NCBI GenBank assembly: GCA_028698975.1 | Contig: JAQVVK010000063.1 | Span: 1-11,065 of the forward strand | Reading direction: 5' to 3' | Source of the DNA: Victivallaceae bacterium | Lineage (GTDB): Bacteria; Verrucomicrobiota; Lentisphaeria; Victivallales; Victivallaceae | DNA: 11,065 nt | Shown: one piece after another, positions 1 through 7,028 of the stretch | How positions within the stretch are numbered: the first letter of the stretch is position 1 | Layout: each line of letters opens with the position of its first letter | Translations under genes and position numbers: made by a program | Notes under the pieces: generated by a model | Database searches by the model: none | Seen by the model: the letters and a program-made list of their open reading frames with translations, nothing else | What the model was told of the DNA's origin: nothing

Positions 1-868
1 CCTTACCCAGCAGATAGGTCTGGCTTTCAAGGTAGGTGTGGTCAAAATGAATACCCATACGCTCGTAGGTCTTGGCGAAGCCGTCGAAGACCCAGCCGTT
101 CATCATGCTCCACAGGGTGCGCACCGACTCATCGCCGGCCTCCCAATCCTGAAGCATTTTGCGGGTGGCGGCGCCCAGCTCGGTTTCCAGAAACAGCGAC
201 TCGTCGTCGCGTTCGGCAAATTCGGGGTGAGCCGCCCGCAGCTCCTTTATTTCGGCGGAAAGAGCTTTGTTGTATTCGACATAGAAGTTGCCGACCAGAT
301 GATCGCCCTTTATTCCGGTCGATTCAGGGGTGCATCCATTGCCGAAACGCTGGTAAGCGATCATCGATTTGCAGATGTGAATACCGCGATCATTGACCAG
401 ATTTATCTCGATGACGTCGTGTCCGACCCGTTTAAGCACACTGGCCAGCGACATGCCGAGTGTATTGTTGCGCACATGGCCGAGATGCTGCGGCTTATTG
501 GTGTTGGGGGCGGAGTATTCGATAAGAATGCGCCGCCTTTCGCCCTCCGGCAGCCGCGCCGAATCAAGCAGCCCCTCGATGTCGGCGACGCCGTCGCGGT
601 GAACCGCCGCCGCCTTGATTGTGACGTTGACAAAAGCCTTGACCGACTCGACGAATTCAACATCGGGATGGGCGGCCAGAAATTCGCAGGCCAGTTTGGC
701 CGCCTCCGCCGGATTGCCGCAAAAGCGGCCGATGCGGAAACAGTTGACGGTAAAATCGCCTTTCATTCCGGCCGGACAGCGTTCGGCGGAAATCACCGGC
801 TCCGCCGGGAATTTTTCAAAGCGGCTGCGAAAGAAGTTTTCGAGATCGCGGATAAAACGGTATTCCAT
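1..868 (-). CDS. argS: Arginyl-tRNA synthetase, N-terminal part (runs off the left edge)
   Basis: Class I aminoacyl-tRNA synthetase that charges tRNA-Arg with arginine in the cytoplasm. Only the first 289 codons are in the window. Residues 1-100 form the N-terminal (Add-1 type) domain that contacts the tRNA D-loop. The class I HIGH signature is HLGH at residues 128-131, inside SAPNTNKPQHLGHVRNN, followed by NLVNDRGIHICKSM at 157-169. Both are characteristic of the ArgRS family, in the form that has NTNKP before the HIGH motif. The ATG at 868 is chosen because AAGGA lies just upstream, and the TAA stop of manA is part of the same TAAGGAATCAAGATG string. The gap to manA is 9 bases, so argS is the last visible gene of the cmk-ybgC-manA-argS set. 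The family usually has about 550-600 residues, so roughly half is missing beyond the edge. Identification is firm. Confidence 0.95.
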   Translation of the reverse strand, partial: MEYRFIRDLENFFRSRFEKFPAEPVISAERCPAGMKGDFTVNCFRIGRFCGNPAEAAKLACEFLAAHPDVEFVESVKAFVNVTIKAAAVHRDGVADIEGLLDSARLPEGERRRILIEYSAPNTNKPQHLGHVRNNTLGMSLASVLKRVGHDVIEINLVNDRGIHICKSMIAYQRFGNGCTPESTGIKGDHLVGNFYVEYNKALSAEIKELRAAHPEFAERDDESLFLETELGAATRKMLQDWEAGDESVRTLWSMMNGWVFDGFAKTYERMGIHFDHTYLESQTYLLGK

Positions 869-877
869 CTTGATTCC

Positions 878-1900
878 TTACAACGTTGTCTTTACTACGG
901 TGCATTCGCCGTCGGCGAGCGGAGTTACCGTATATGAGCCGAAACAGGCCGGGATTAAGCAGCTCTCGCCGGGTTGCAGCTCGGCGGCAAGTTCCGGCGC
1001 GGAGCATCTGGCCACCCGCACCGGGCGGTTGATCGCGCTGAGCAAATGGAAGCTCGCGCCGCTGCCGGTATCGTCATTCCAGACGCTTTCGAGCCGGAGA
1101 TCGTTGACGGCAAAAAACGGACAGGAGTTAACCACATCGAATTTGCGGTTATGCCCGGCCGAACCAGAAACCCCGACAATACGCGGCGAAGTACGGTTCA
1201 TGAAGTTGATCGACTTGATGCCTTTTTCGATATGGAGTTCGCGCGGTTTGCCGTCGGAACCCACCCGTCCCCAATCGCTTACCCGATAGGTCGTGTCGCT
1301 GTTTTGCTGTATTTCCAGGATCAGGTTGCCGCCGCCGATGGCATGCAGCGTACCGGAAGTGATGAAATAAGCATCTCCTGGCTGTGACGGATAGACTTGC
1401 AGAAAATCCTCGACGCTGGGTGAATTCAGATTGGCCACCAGTTGCTGCCGGGTGGCGCGCCCCTGCAAACCGGCCAGGATCCGCGCATCACGCCTGGCGG
1501 CGACGATGTACCACATTTCAGTCTTCGGCTCGGCTCCGCCGCCGATTTCGCGGCAGGCGTTTTCGTCGGGATGCACCTGAAGAGACAGCCGCTCTCCGGC
1601 GTCGATAAGTTTGACCAAAAGCGGGAAGCGACCGGCCGACGCGGCCTTGTGCCCCAGCAGTTTCGAGCCGTAATGGGCGATGAGTTCATGCAGCGTCTTG
1701 CCGGCCAATACGCCGTTGGCCAACACGCTCTCCTCACCGTCACGGTCGACCAGCTCCCACGATTCACCGATCGGGTCTTTGCCGTGCGGTATCTCGCGCT
1801 TGAGCACGTCGGTCATCTGGGTGCCGCCCCAGATGCGTTCATGATAGATCGGCGTGAACTTCAACGGATACAACGCCGCGGAATCGATAAAGTCACTCAT
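878..1900 (-). CDS. manA: Mannose-6-phosphate isomerase, class I (short type)
   Basis: Zinc enzyme that interconverts mannose 6-phosphate and fructose 6-phosphate, linking glycolysis with mannose use and GDP-mannose synthesis. The product has 340 residues, closer to the short (about 315-residue) Bacillus-like form than to the roughly 390-residue E. coli form. Expected zinc ligands are visible: Q108 and H110 in LSLQVHPDE, E128 in KTEMWY and H186 in SGTLHAIGGG. The catalytic Arg is probably R206 in TTYRVSDWGR. The N-terminus (PLKFTPIYHERIWGG) matches the usual opening of the family. The ATG at 1900 follows GGAGGAGTAAT, a very strong ribosome binding site lying in the end of the preceding thioesterase gene. 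Only one base separates that gene's stop from this start, which suggests translational coupling. No key residue appears to be missing. Confidence 0.95.
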   Translation of the reverse strand: MSDFIDSAALYPLKFTPIYHERIWGGTQMTDVLKREIPHGKDPIGESWELVDRDGEESVLANGVLAGKTLHELIAHYGSKLLGHKAASAGRFPLLVKLIDAGERLSLQVHPDENACREIGGGAEPKTEMWYIVAARRDARILAGLQGRATRQQLVANLNSPSVEDFLQVYPSQPGDAYFITSGTLHAIGGGNLILEIQQNSDTTYRVSDWGRVGSDGKPRELHIEKGIKSINFMNRTSPRIVGVSGSAGHNRKFDVVNSCPFFAVNDLRLESVWNDDTGSGASFHLLSAINRPVRVARCSAPELAAELQPGESCLIPACFGSYTVTPLADGECTVVKTTL

Positions 1901-1901
1901 A

Positions 1902-2306
1902 TTACTCCTCCAGGAAAAGCTTTTTACAGGCGTCCAAAAGGGCGGGCGACGGCCGGGTCACCCGGTGTCGCTGATCCACCGTAACCAAAATAACATAACC
2001 ATCCACCAGCAACTCTTCACCGCGGCGGACTTCGGAACAGACCTTCAGGCGAACCCCTTTGAAACTCTCGACCCACGAACGCAATGTAAGAAGTTCATCG
2101 TAACGCGCCGAGCCGTGATAATTGCAATGCGCTTCGGAAACCGGCAGCAGGATCCCCTGCTTTTCCAATTCGCCATAGGGGAAGCCGATCGAACGCATCA
2201 TTTCGGTGCGGCTGCGCTCGAAATATTCCAAATAATTGGCATAATAGACCACGCCCATCTGATCCGTATCGGCGTATGGGACCCGGTAAAGTGTGTCAAC
2301 AAACAT
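1902..2306 (-). CDS. ybgC: YbgC-like acyl-CoA thioesterase (4-hydroxybenzoyl-CoA thioesterase family)
   Basis: A 134-residue single hotdog-fold protein that probably hydrolyses acyl-CoA thioesters; the natural substrate cannot be read from sequence. The N-terminal signature YADTDQMGVVYYANYLEYFE (11-30) is diagnostic for the 4HBT/YbgC group, with D15 in the position of the catalytic aspartate. The conserved FERSRTEMMRSIGF helix follows. In proteobacteria ybgC sits with tol-pal and has been tied to phospholipid or acyl-ACP metabolism. Here it lies between cmk and manA, so that link does not carry over. The ATG at 2306 has GGAG seven bases upstream. Its first 11 bases overlap the 3' end of cmk in another frame, and its stop is one base from manA. 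Family assignment is strong; the symbol is a family label, not proof of orthology. Confidence 0.88.
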   Translation of the reverse strand: MFVDTLYRVPYADTDQMGVVYYANYLEYFERSRTEMMRSIGFPYGELEKQGILLPVSEAHCNYHGSARYDELLTLRSWVESFKGVRLKVCSEVRRGEELLVDGYVILVTVDQRHRVTRPSPALLDACKKLFLEE

Positions 2307-2985
2307 GATCAGGCTCCATTTTTTCTCCGGCCTCGACCACCGAAGCGATCTTCTCGACCACTTCGTCGATCGTCATGCCGGTCGTGTCGATGACCGTCGC
2401 GTCGTCGGCCGGTTTCAACGGAGCCACCGCGCGGGTGGAGTCCTGCCGGTCGCGTTCGGCGATCGAACGCGCCACTTCGGCGAGTGTTGCCTGACAATTC
2501 ACCTCGCCGCTCTGAGCCAGACGACGGCGGGCGCGCTCCTCCGGAGAAGCGGTGACAAAAAACTTATACTCGGCGTCCGGGAAGATCACCGTACCGATGT
2601 CGCGTCCCTCCATGACGATCAACTCCCGACCGGCAAATGAACGTTGCACGTCGAGCAGAAATTCGCGCACCGCCGGCTGCGTCGCCACTTTGCTGGCTCC
2701 GTCGGCGATCTCGGGTGCGCGCAATTCGGAAGCGACCACAAAACTGCCGTTCAGCTTCAGCGACACGCCGCCATTGGCCTTGTGGGCATACTGAAGTTTG
2801 ATTTTGTGCAGAAACCCCACCGGTATGGCGTCAAGTCCGATGTCGGTACGGAGCGCGGCCAGGGCGACGGCGCGGTAGAGACTGCCGGTGTTGACACATG
2901 CGATGTTGAACCGTTCGGCCAGACATGAGGCCACTGTGCTTTTACCGGAGGCGGCAGGGCCGTCGATTGCGATTACTTTGCTCAT
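2296..2985 (-). CDS. cmk: Cytidylate (CMP/dCMP) kinase
   Basis: Phosphorylates CMP and dCMP with ATP to give CDP and dCDP in pyrimidine salvage and nucleotide recycling. The 229-residue length is typical. The P-loop is GPAASGKST at residues 9-17. NTGSLYRA (32-39) corresponds to the D-[ST]-G-x-x-Y-R nucleotide-binding motif, although N32 stands where E. coli has Asp. PEIADGASKVATQPAVR (91-107) is the CMP-binding insert region, and EGRDIGTVIFPDA (126-138) is the family hallmark. The lid and C-terminal ERDRQDSTRAVAPL is also conserved. The ATG at 2985 follows AAGGGG. It is separated from secY by 89 bases with a hairpin and so probably opens a new unit. In many bacteria cmk sits beside rpsA; that neighbour is not seen here. 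Confidence 0.95.
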   Translation of the reverse strand: MSKVIAIDGPAASGKSTVASCLAERFNIACVNTGSLYRAVALAALRTDIGLDAIPVGFLHKIKLQYAHKANGGVSLKLNGSFVVASELRAPEIADGASKVATQPAVREFLLDVQRSFAGRELIVMEGRDIGTVIFPDAEYKFFVTASPEERARRRLAQSGEVNCQATLAEVARSIAERDRQDSTRAVAPLKPADDATVIDTTGMTIDEVVEKIASVVEAGEKMEPDHVC

Positions 2986-2995
2986 ATTTCCCCTT

Positions 2996-3040
2996 AAAAA
3001 TCATAAGACCGGTTCGACTGGGCCCGCCAGTCGGACCGGT
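2996..3040 (-). terminator. Hairpin between secY and cmk, candidate intrinsic terminator or attenuator
   Basis: Two 14-base arms (3008-3021 and 3027-3040) are complementary except at one position, with a 5-base loop. On the minus strand the hairpin is followed by CTTATGA and then five Ts (3000-2996). The T run starts about seven bases from the stem, farther than in a textbook intrinsic terminator, so termination may be partial. The single mismatch is C-A in minus-strand RNA and would be a G-U pair in plus-strand RNA. Its place at the only sizeable gap after secY supports a role in ending or tuning the ribosomal transcript before cmk. An mRNA 3'-end stabiliser or processing site is the main alternative. 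Confidence 0.5.
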
Positions 3041-3074
3041 CCGACGGAAAAACTATCTTCGATTATCGGGAAAC

Positions 3075-4460
3075 CTAATTGCCGGCGCGGCTGCGCAGCC
3101 GCCCGCTCTTGAGGAATCCCTCGTAATGGCGCATGGTAAGGTGCGATTCCAACTGGCTCATGGTATCCAGCACCACACCGACCATAATCAGCAAGCTGGT
3201 GCCGCCAAAGAACTGGGCGACCATAAACGGAATCTTGAAACTGTTGTAAAGGAACATCGGAAACAAGGCCAGCGCGAGCAAAAATACCGCGCCGCCGGCG
3301 GTGACCCTGGTCATCGCACTGTCGAGGAAATCGGCCGTGGGCTGGCCGGGGCTGATACCCGGTATGTACGCGCCTTCCTTCTTGAGGTTGTCGGCGATCT
3401 GAATCGGATTGAACTGGTTTGCGACCCAAAAGAAACTGAAGATCAAGATCAACGCACCATAGGCGATCAGGTACCCCGGTCCGTCATGACAAAACGCGTT
3501 GAACAAGGTATACCAGACCGAACTCGCGCCCGGCTTGGAAGCCATAAATTGAAAGAGATACTGCGGGATCATCAAAATCGCGCCCGCGAAAATGATCGGC
3601 ATCACGTTGGCGAAGTTGACCTTGAGCGGCATATAAGTGGAGCCGCCCATCATCTGCTTGCCGACCGTCTTGCGGACCATCTGGATCGGCACCCGGCGAT
3701 AGCCCTGCGAAAGCATGATGGTCGCCGCCGTAACTACGCAAAACACCAAGAGCAAAAGCAGCAACTGCACTGGTTTGAACGAGGTTCCGTCGGCCGTCTG
3801 CCCCGAAAGCGACATCTGCACCAGCTCAATGACCGCATGCGGAAGCCGCGACACAATGTTGATGGTAATAATGAGCGATACACCGTTGCCGATACCGCGA
3901 TCGGTGATCTGCTCGCCCAGCCAGGTAAAAACCATGGTAGTACAGGTGATGACCATGACCGTCATCGGCACGAATATGCCGACTTCTCCGTAGAAAAGCT
4001 GCAATCCATTGGTGGACGGCAAACCGATCTTCTGCGGGTTGACCATGGCCAACGCCACCATCGCGCCCTGAATGACGCAGACCGCGATAGTGAGGTAGCG
4101 GGTATACTGGGTGATCTTCTGGCGGCCGGAAACCCCCTCGCGCTGCATTTTCTCCAGCTGAGGGATGACCGGCACCAGAAGCTGCATGATAATCGAGGCG
4201 GTGATGTACGGCATGATCCCCAAAGCTCCCAAAGCGAAGTGCGCAAGCGCACCGCCCGAAAACAGGTCGATCAATGCCATGAAACCACCGCTCGAACTGC
4301 CGGCGGAGATTCTTGAAATATATTCGGCGAGTGCCTTCGGATCGACTCCGGGGCACGGAATATTGCTTGCCACCCGCACCAGCACGATAATAAGTGCAGT
4401 GAAAAGCAGGCGGTTGCGCAGCTCCTTAACCTTCAATGTATTCAAAAACGCCGTCAGCAT
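3075..4460 (-). CDS. secY: Protein translocase subunit SecY
   Basis: Central channel of the SecYEG translocon in the inner membrane, through which SecA or the ribosome drives protein export and membrane insertion. The product has 461 residues with about ten hydrophobic segments, near 18-36, 72-98, 122-140, 160-182, 190-206, 231-250, 285-306, 328-350, 386-404 and 412-432. Visible family motifs are ITDRGIGNGVSLII (185-198), GYRRVPIQMVRK (253-264, the ribosome-contacting cytoplasmic loop) and the C-terminal LDTMSQLESHLTMRHYEGFL (431-450). In the loop between segments 8 and 9, YIPGISPGQPT has Ser at 370 where E. coli SecY has the critical Arg357. The start MLTAFLNTLKVKELRNR is typical. The ribosome binding site is weak: GGAAAG lies 11 bases upstream, with an ATG-TAA pair in between. 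It is the last gene of the ribosomal block, 21 bases after rplO. Confidence 0.97.
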   Translation of the reverse strand: MLTAFLNTLKVKELRNRLLFTALIIVLVRVASNIPCPGVDPKALAEYISRISAGSSSGGFMALIDLFSGGALAHFALGALGIMPYITASIIMQLLVPVIPQLEKMQREGVSGRQKITQYTRYLTIAVCVIQGAMVALAMVNPQKIGLPSTNGLQLFYGEVGIFVPMTVMVITCTTMVFTWLGEQITDRGIGNGVSLIITINIVSRLPHAVIELVQMSLSGQTADGTSFKPVQLLLLLLVFCVVTAATIMLSQGYRRVPIQMVRKTVGKQMMGGSTYMPLKVNFANVMPIIFAGAILMIPQYLFQFMASKPGASSVWYTLFNAFCHDGPGYLIAYGALILIFSFFWVANQFNPIQIADNLKKEGAYIPGISPGQPTADFLDSAMTRVTAGGAVFLLALALFPMFLYNSFKIPFMVAQFFGGTSLLIMVGVVLDTMSQLESHLTMRHYEGFLKSGRLRSRAGN

Positions 4461-4481
4461 ATTTTACATGTCTTTCCAGTA

Positions 4482-4928
4482 TTACCCGATGAGTTCGGTC
4501 TTTCCACCGGCAGCCTCTATCTTGGCCTGCGCCGCCGCCGAAAACTTGTCGGCCTTGACGGTGATTGCCTTGGTGAGTTCGCCGTTGGCGAGGATCTTAA
4601 TCAATGCGACTTTCTTGCCCAGCAGCTTCTTGGCCTGCAACGCGGCGGCATCCACGACGTCGCCCGCGTTGAAGTTGGCTTCCAGCACGCTGAGGTTGAC
4701 CAGCTCGTACTCGACATGATCCGGGCTGTTGAAGCCACGCTTCGGCAACCGGCGGAACAGCGGAATCTGACCGCCTTCGAAGAACGGACGGATCGAAGAA
4801 CCGGTACGGGACTTCTGTCCCTTTTCGCCGCGACCGGCGGTCTTGCCGAGCCCGGAGCTGTCTCCGCGCCCGACCCGTTTACGCCGTTTGCGGGAACCCG
4901 GATTCGGACTGAGTTCATGCAATTTCAT
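4482..4928 (-). CDS. rplO: 50S ribosomal protein L15
   Basis: Late-assembly protein of the large ribosomal subunit that binds 23S rRNA through a long basic N-terminal extension. The 148 residues match the family length. The N-terminus MKLHELSPNPGSRKRRKRVG and the Gly/Lys-rich stretch GKTAGRGEKGQKSR (28-41) are diagnostic, followed by FEGGQIPLFRRLPKRGF (50-66), the most conserved L15 block. The globular C-terminal half (about 75-148) carries the VNLSVLEANFNAGDVVD segment. The ATG at 4928 follows GGGGATGGAAAA. It comes 11 bases after rpsE; in the classical spc order rpmD (L30) would lie between them, and there is no room for it. secY follows at 21 bases. Confidence 0.97.
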   Translation of the reverse strand: MKLHELSPNPGSRKRRKRVGRGDSSGLGKTAGRGEKGQKSRTGSSIRPFFEGGQIPLFRRLPKRGFNSPDHVEYELVNLSVLEANFNAGDVVDAAALQAKKLLGKKVALIKILANGELTKAITVKADKFSAAAQAKIEAAGGKTELIG

Positions 4929-4939
4929 TTTTCCATCCC

Positions 4940-5458
4940 CTAATTTTCAGAGACCGCCGGAGCGATCGAAATGCCGCGCTTGGCAAACACCTGATCGCGG
5001 GTGGAGAGCATCGAGATCGCCTTGAACGTAGCCTTGGCCACGTTGGCGGCGTTGGCAGCACCCAGCGACTTGGCCAGCACGTCTTTGACGCCGGCCAGCT
5101 CGAGGATGGCACGCACCGCGCCGCCGGCGATCAAACCGGTACCGACCGAGGCCGGGCGCAGCAGCACCTTGGCACCGCCGAACTTGACTTCGATTTCGTG
5201 CGGCAGCGTCTGCCCGTTCATCGGCACAGCGACCAGATTGCGACGGGCGGCTTCACCACCCTTGCGGATCGCATCCGACACTTCGTTGGCCTTGCCGTAG
5301 CCGTAACCGACCCGGCCCTTGCGATCGCCGACCACGACCAAAGCTCCAAAACTGAAGTTTTTGCCGCCCTTGACGACCTTGGCACTGCGGTTGATCGCGA
5401 TGACGTTTTCGTCAAATTCGCTCTGCACCGCTTCGTTATTGTTTTCACGTCTTGCCAT
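4940..5458 (-). CDS. rpsE: 30S ribosomal protein S5
   Basis: Small-subunit protein near the decoding site that contributes to translational accuracy and is the classic site of spectinomycin-resistance mutations. The product has 172 residues from the chosen start. The N-terminal S5 domain contains KVVKGGKNFSFGALVVVGD (27-45) and GRVGYGYGKANEV, and the C-terminal domain contains PASVGTGLIAGGAVRAILE. The KGG loop associated with spectinomycin appears wild type. The reading frame is open back to an ATG at 5500. The ATG at 5458 (MARRENNN) is preferred because AGGGGG lies six bases upstream and the 5500 start would extend well into rplR. The TAG stop of rplR overlaps this Shine-Dalgarno sequence, a likely coupling arrangement. 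Confidence 0.96.
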   Translation of the reverse strand: MARRENNNEAVQSEFDENVIAINRSAKVVKGGKNFSFGALVVVGDRKGRVGYGYGKANEVSDAIRKGGEAARRNLVAVPMNGQTLPHEIEVKFGGAKVLLRPASVGTGLIAGGAVRAILELAGVKDVLAKSLGAANAANVAKATFKAISMLSTRDQVFAKRGISIAPAVSEN

Positions 5459-5468
5459 TGAAAGCCCC

Positions 5469-5828
5469 CTAGAACTTGAGTCCGTTTTCACGGGCGGCAT
5501 CGGCGATGGCTTTCACCCGACCGTGATACTTGTATCCGCCGCGGTCGAAAACCACCGCGGAAACTCCGGCCGTCTTGGCCGCCTCAGCCGCCAACTTACC
5601 CAGCAACGCCGCACCGGCGAGATTGGGCTTGGCGTTTTCCGCCTTGAAAGCGGCGGAAAGGCTTGACGTCTGAGCCAGCGTGCGGCCGGCTTCGTCGTCA
5701 ATGACCTGACAATAGATGTTGTTGGCGGTGATGCTCACACAGAAGCGCGGACGCTCCGCCGTACCGGTAACCCGTTTACGGACCCGGATATGACGAAGAC
5801 TGCGCTGAACTTTTTTATCGTTAGCCAT
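5469..5828 (-). CDS. rplR: 50S ribosomal protein L18
   Basis: Binds 5S rRNA together with L5 and anchors it in the central protuberance of the large subunit. The 119-residue length is typical. The basic N-terminal tail (MANDKKVQRSLRHIRVRKRV) is followed by the conserved ERPRFCVSITANNIYCQVIDD (25-45). The C-terminal block VVFDRGGYKYHGRVKAIADA ends in ARENGLKF, the standard L18 ending (usually REAGLxF). The ATG at 5828 has AGGGAG about seven bases upstream. The gap to rplF is 25 bases, the longest inside the ribosomal block, and I see no extra gene or clear hairpin in it. Confidence 0.97.
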   Translation of the reverse strand: MANDKKVQRSLRHIRVRKRVTGTAERPRFCVSITANNIYCQVIDDEAGRTLAQTSSLSAAFKAENAKPNLAGAALLGKLAAEAAKTAGVSAVVFDRGGYKYHGRVKAIADAARENGLKF

Positions 5829-5853
5829 TTTTAACTCCCTATGCAGCCGCGGC

Positions 5854-6390
5854 CTAGCCGACGGACTTGCCTTCCTTGAGGGTTATCTTCTCGTCAACAT
5901 AACGGATACCCTTGCCCTTGTAGGGTTCCGGCGGACGGAAACGACGGATCTCCGCCGCAACCTCTCCGACCAGTTGCTTGTCGCTCCCCTCGATCACGAT
6001 CTTGTTGCCCTCGGTAATGAGGGTAAGTTTGATCCCGGTCGGGACCATATACTCGATCGGATGCGAGTAGCCAAGACTAAGCGTGAGCTTAGACCCGGCA
6101 AGCTGCGCCCGGTAACCGACGCCGACGATGGCCAGTTCTTTCTTGAAGCCGGCGGTCACACCCACGATCATGTTGTGGATAAGACTGCGGGCAAGCCCCT
6201 GCATGGCACTGGCACGGCGATCTTCGCCGACCATGGAGACATGCAGCTTGCCGTCTTCCTGCTTGACCGAAACAAACGGCGGCAACGTCATGGCAAGCTT
6301 ACTCTTGCCCTCGACCGTCACCCCGGTCTCGTCGATCGATACCTTCACGCCGGAAGGAACTTCGATCACTTTGTTGCCTATACGAGACAT
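5854..6390 (-). CDS. rplF: 50S ribosomal protein L6
   Basis: Large-subunit protein at the base of the L7/L12 stalk, near the factor-binding site. The product has 178 residues from the chosen start, the usual length. It contains two repeated RNA-binding domains. The first opens with MSRIGNKVIEVPSGVKV and contains the GLARSLIHNMIVGVTAGF helix. The second ends with the invariant RFRPPEPYKGKGIRY. The frame is open to an ATG at 6447, but the ATG at 6390 gives the canonical MSRIG N-terminus. It is preceded by AGGA at eight bases, and the longer form would extend into rpsH. Confidence 0.97.
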   Translation of the reverse strand: MSRIGNKVIEVPSGVKVSIDETGVTVEGKSKLAMTLPPFVSVKQEDGKLHVSMVGEDRRASAMQGLARSLIHNMIVGVTAGFKKELAIVGVGYRAQLAGSKLTLSLGYSHPIEYMVPTGIKLTLITEGNKIVIEGSDKQLVGEVAAEIRRFRPPEPYKGKGIRYVDEKITLKEGKSVG

Positions 6391-6412
6391 ACTATTTTTC
6401 CTGATTTTGTTG

Positions 6413-6808
6413 TTACCAGACGTAGCAGACGACTTCACCGCCCACATTCTGCTTGGCAGCCTCGCGGCCGCTCAACACGCCGTTCGGCGTGGTCAGAATG
6501 ACGGTGCCAAGACCATTGCGCACCCGCGGAATATCGCGGCTGCCGCAATGAATGCGGCAAGAGGGCTTGCTTACACGCTCGATACCCTCGATAACGCTTT
6601 TGCCGTCAGCATACTTGAGCTCGATGGACAGCACACGCTTTGCGCCGTCAACGACCAGCTGGGAATCACTGATATAACCTTCCGCCTTGAGGACGCCAGC
6701 AATGGCGGCCTTCTCGTTGGAACCGGGCATTTCGACCTTGGTCAGGCCGGCGGCCGCGGCATTGCGAATGCGGGTCAGCATATCGGCGATCGGATCCTGC
6801 ATACTCAT
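6413..6808 (-). CDS. rpsH: 30S ribosomal protein S8
   Basis: Primary 16S rRNA-binding protein of the small-subunit platform. In E. coli it also represses the spc operon by binding mRNA at rplE; no matching site is evident here by eye. The product has 131 residues. MSMQDPIADMLTRIRNA is the standard N-terminus. The C-terminal block GLGTVILTTPNGVLSGREAA followed by VGGEVVCYVW is diagnostic, including the terminal Trp. The ATG at 6808 has AAAGGA about eight bases upstream. A second in-frame ATG at 6802 is further from the binding site and less likely. The gap from rpsN is 16 bases. Confidence 0.97.
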   Translation of the reverse strand: MSMQDPIADMLTRIRNAAAAGLTKVEMPGSNEKAAIAGVLKAEGYISDSQLVVDGAKRVLSIELKYADGKSVIEGIERVSKPSCRIHCGSRDIPRVRNGLGTVILTTPNGVLSGREAAKQNVGGEVVCYVW

Positions 6809-6824
6809 CGTAAAAATCCTTTCC

Positions 6825-7010
6825 TTACCAGCTGGCCTTGGTCACGCCCGGAATCTGACCCTTGGAGGCCAGTTCACGGAAACAGATACGGCAGAGCTGG
6901 AACTTGCCGATATATGCGCGAGGGCGGCCGCAGTTTTTGCACCGGGTGTAGTTGCGCACCGGGAACTTATTTCCGCGCGCCGCCTTGACGATCAAACTGA
7001 GTTTTGCCAT
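6825..7010 (-). CDS. rpsN: 30S ribosomal protein S14, zinc-binding short type
   Basis: Small-subunit head protein needed for late 30S assembly. The 61-residue product is the short zinc-ribbon (S14Z) form, with four zinc-ligand cysteines at C24, C27, C40 and C43 in RCKNCGRPRAYIGKFQLCRIC. The longer C-minus form found in E. coli (about 100 residues) lacks these. The C-terminus ELASKGQIPGVTKASW is the typical S14Z ending. The ATG at 7010 follows AAGGAAGGA with roughly ten bases of spacing. It lies in its normal spc place between rplE and rpsH. No zinc-free paralogue is in this window, so zinc-dependent swapping of S14 forms cannot be judged here. Confidence 0.97.
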   Translation of the reverse strand: MAKLSLIVKAARGNKFPVRNYTRCKNCGRPRAYIGKFQLCRICFRELASKGQIPGVTKASW

Positions 7011-7028
7011 TTATTGCAAATCCTTCCT

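Noticed and set aside
38..937. 299-codon plus-strand open frame
   Set aside because: It lies opposite argS, whose ArgRS motifs are clear on the minus strand. No domain is recognisable in the plus-strand product.
2925..4316. 463-codon plus-strand open frame opposite secY
   Set aside because: It is antisense to an unmistakable SecY. The His/Arg/Asp-rich translation is typical of the shadow of a GC-rich gene, and it has no family features.
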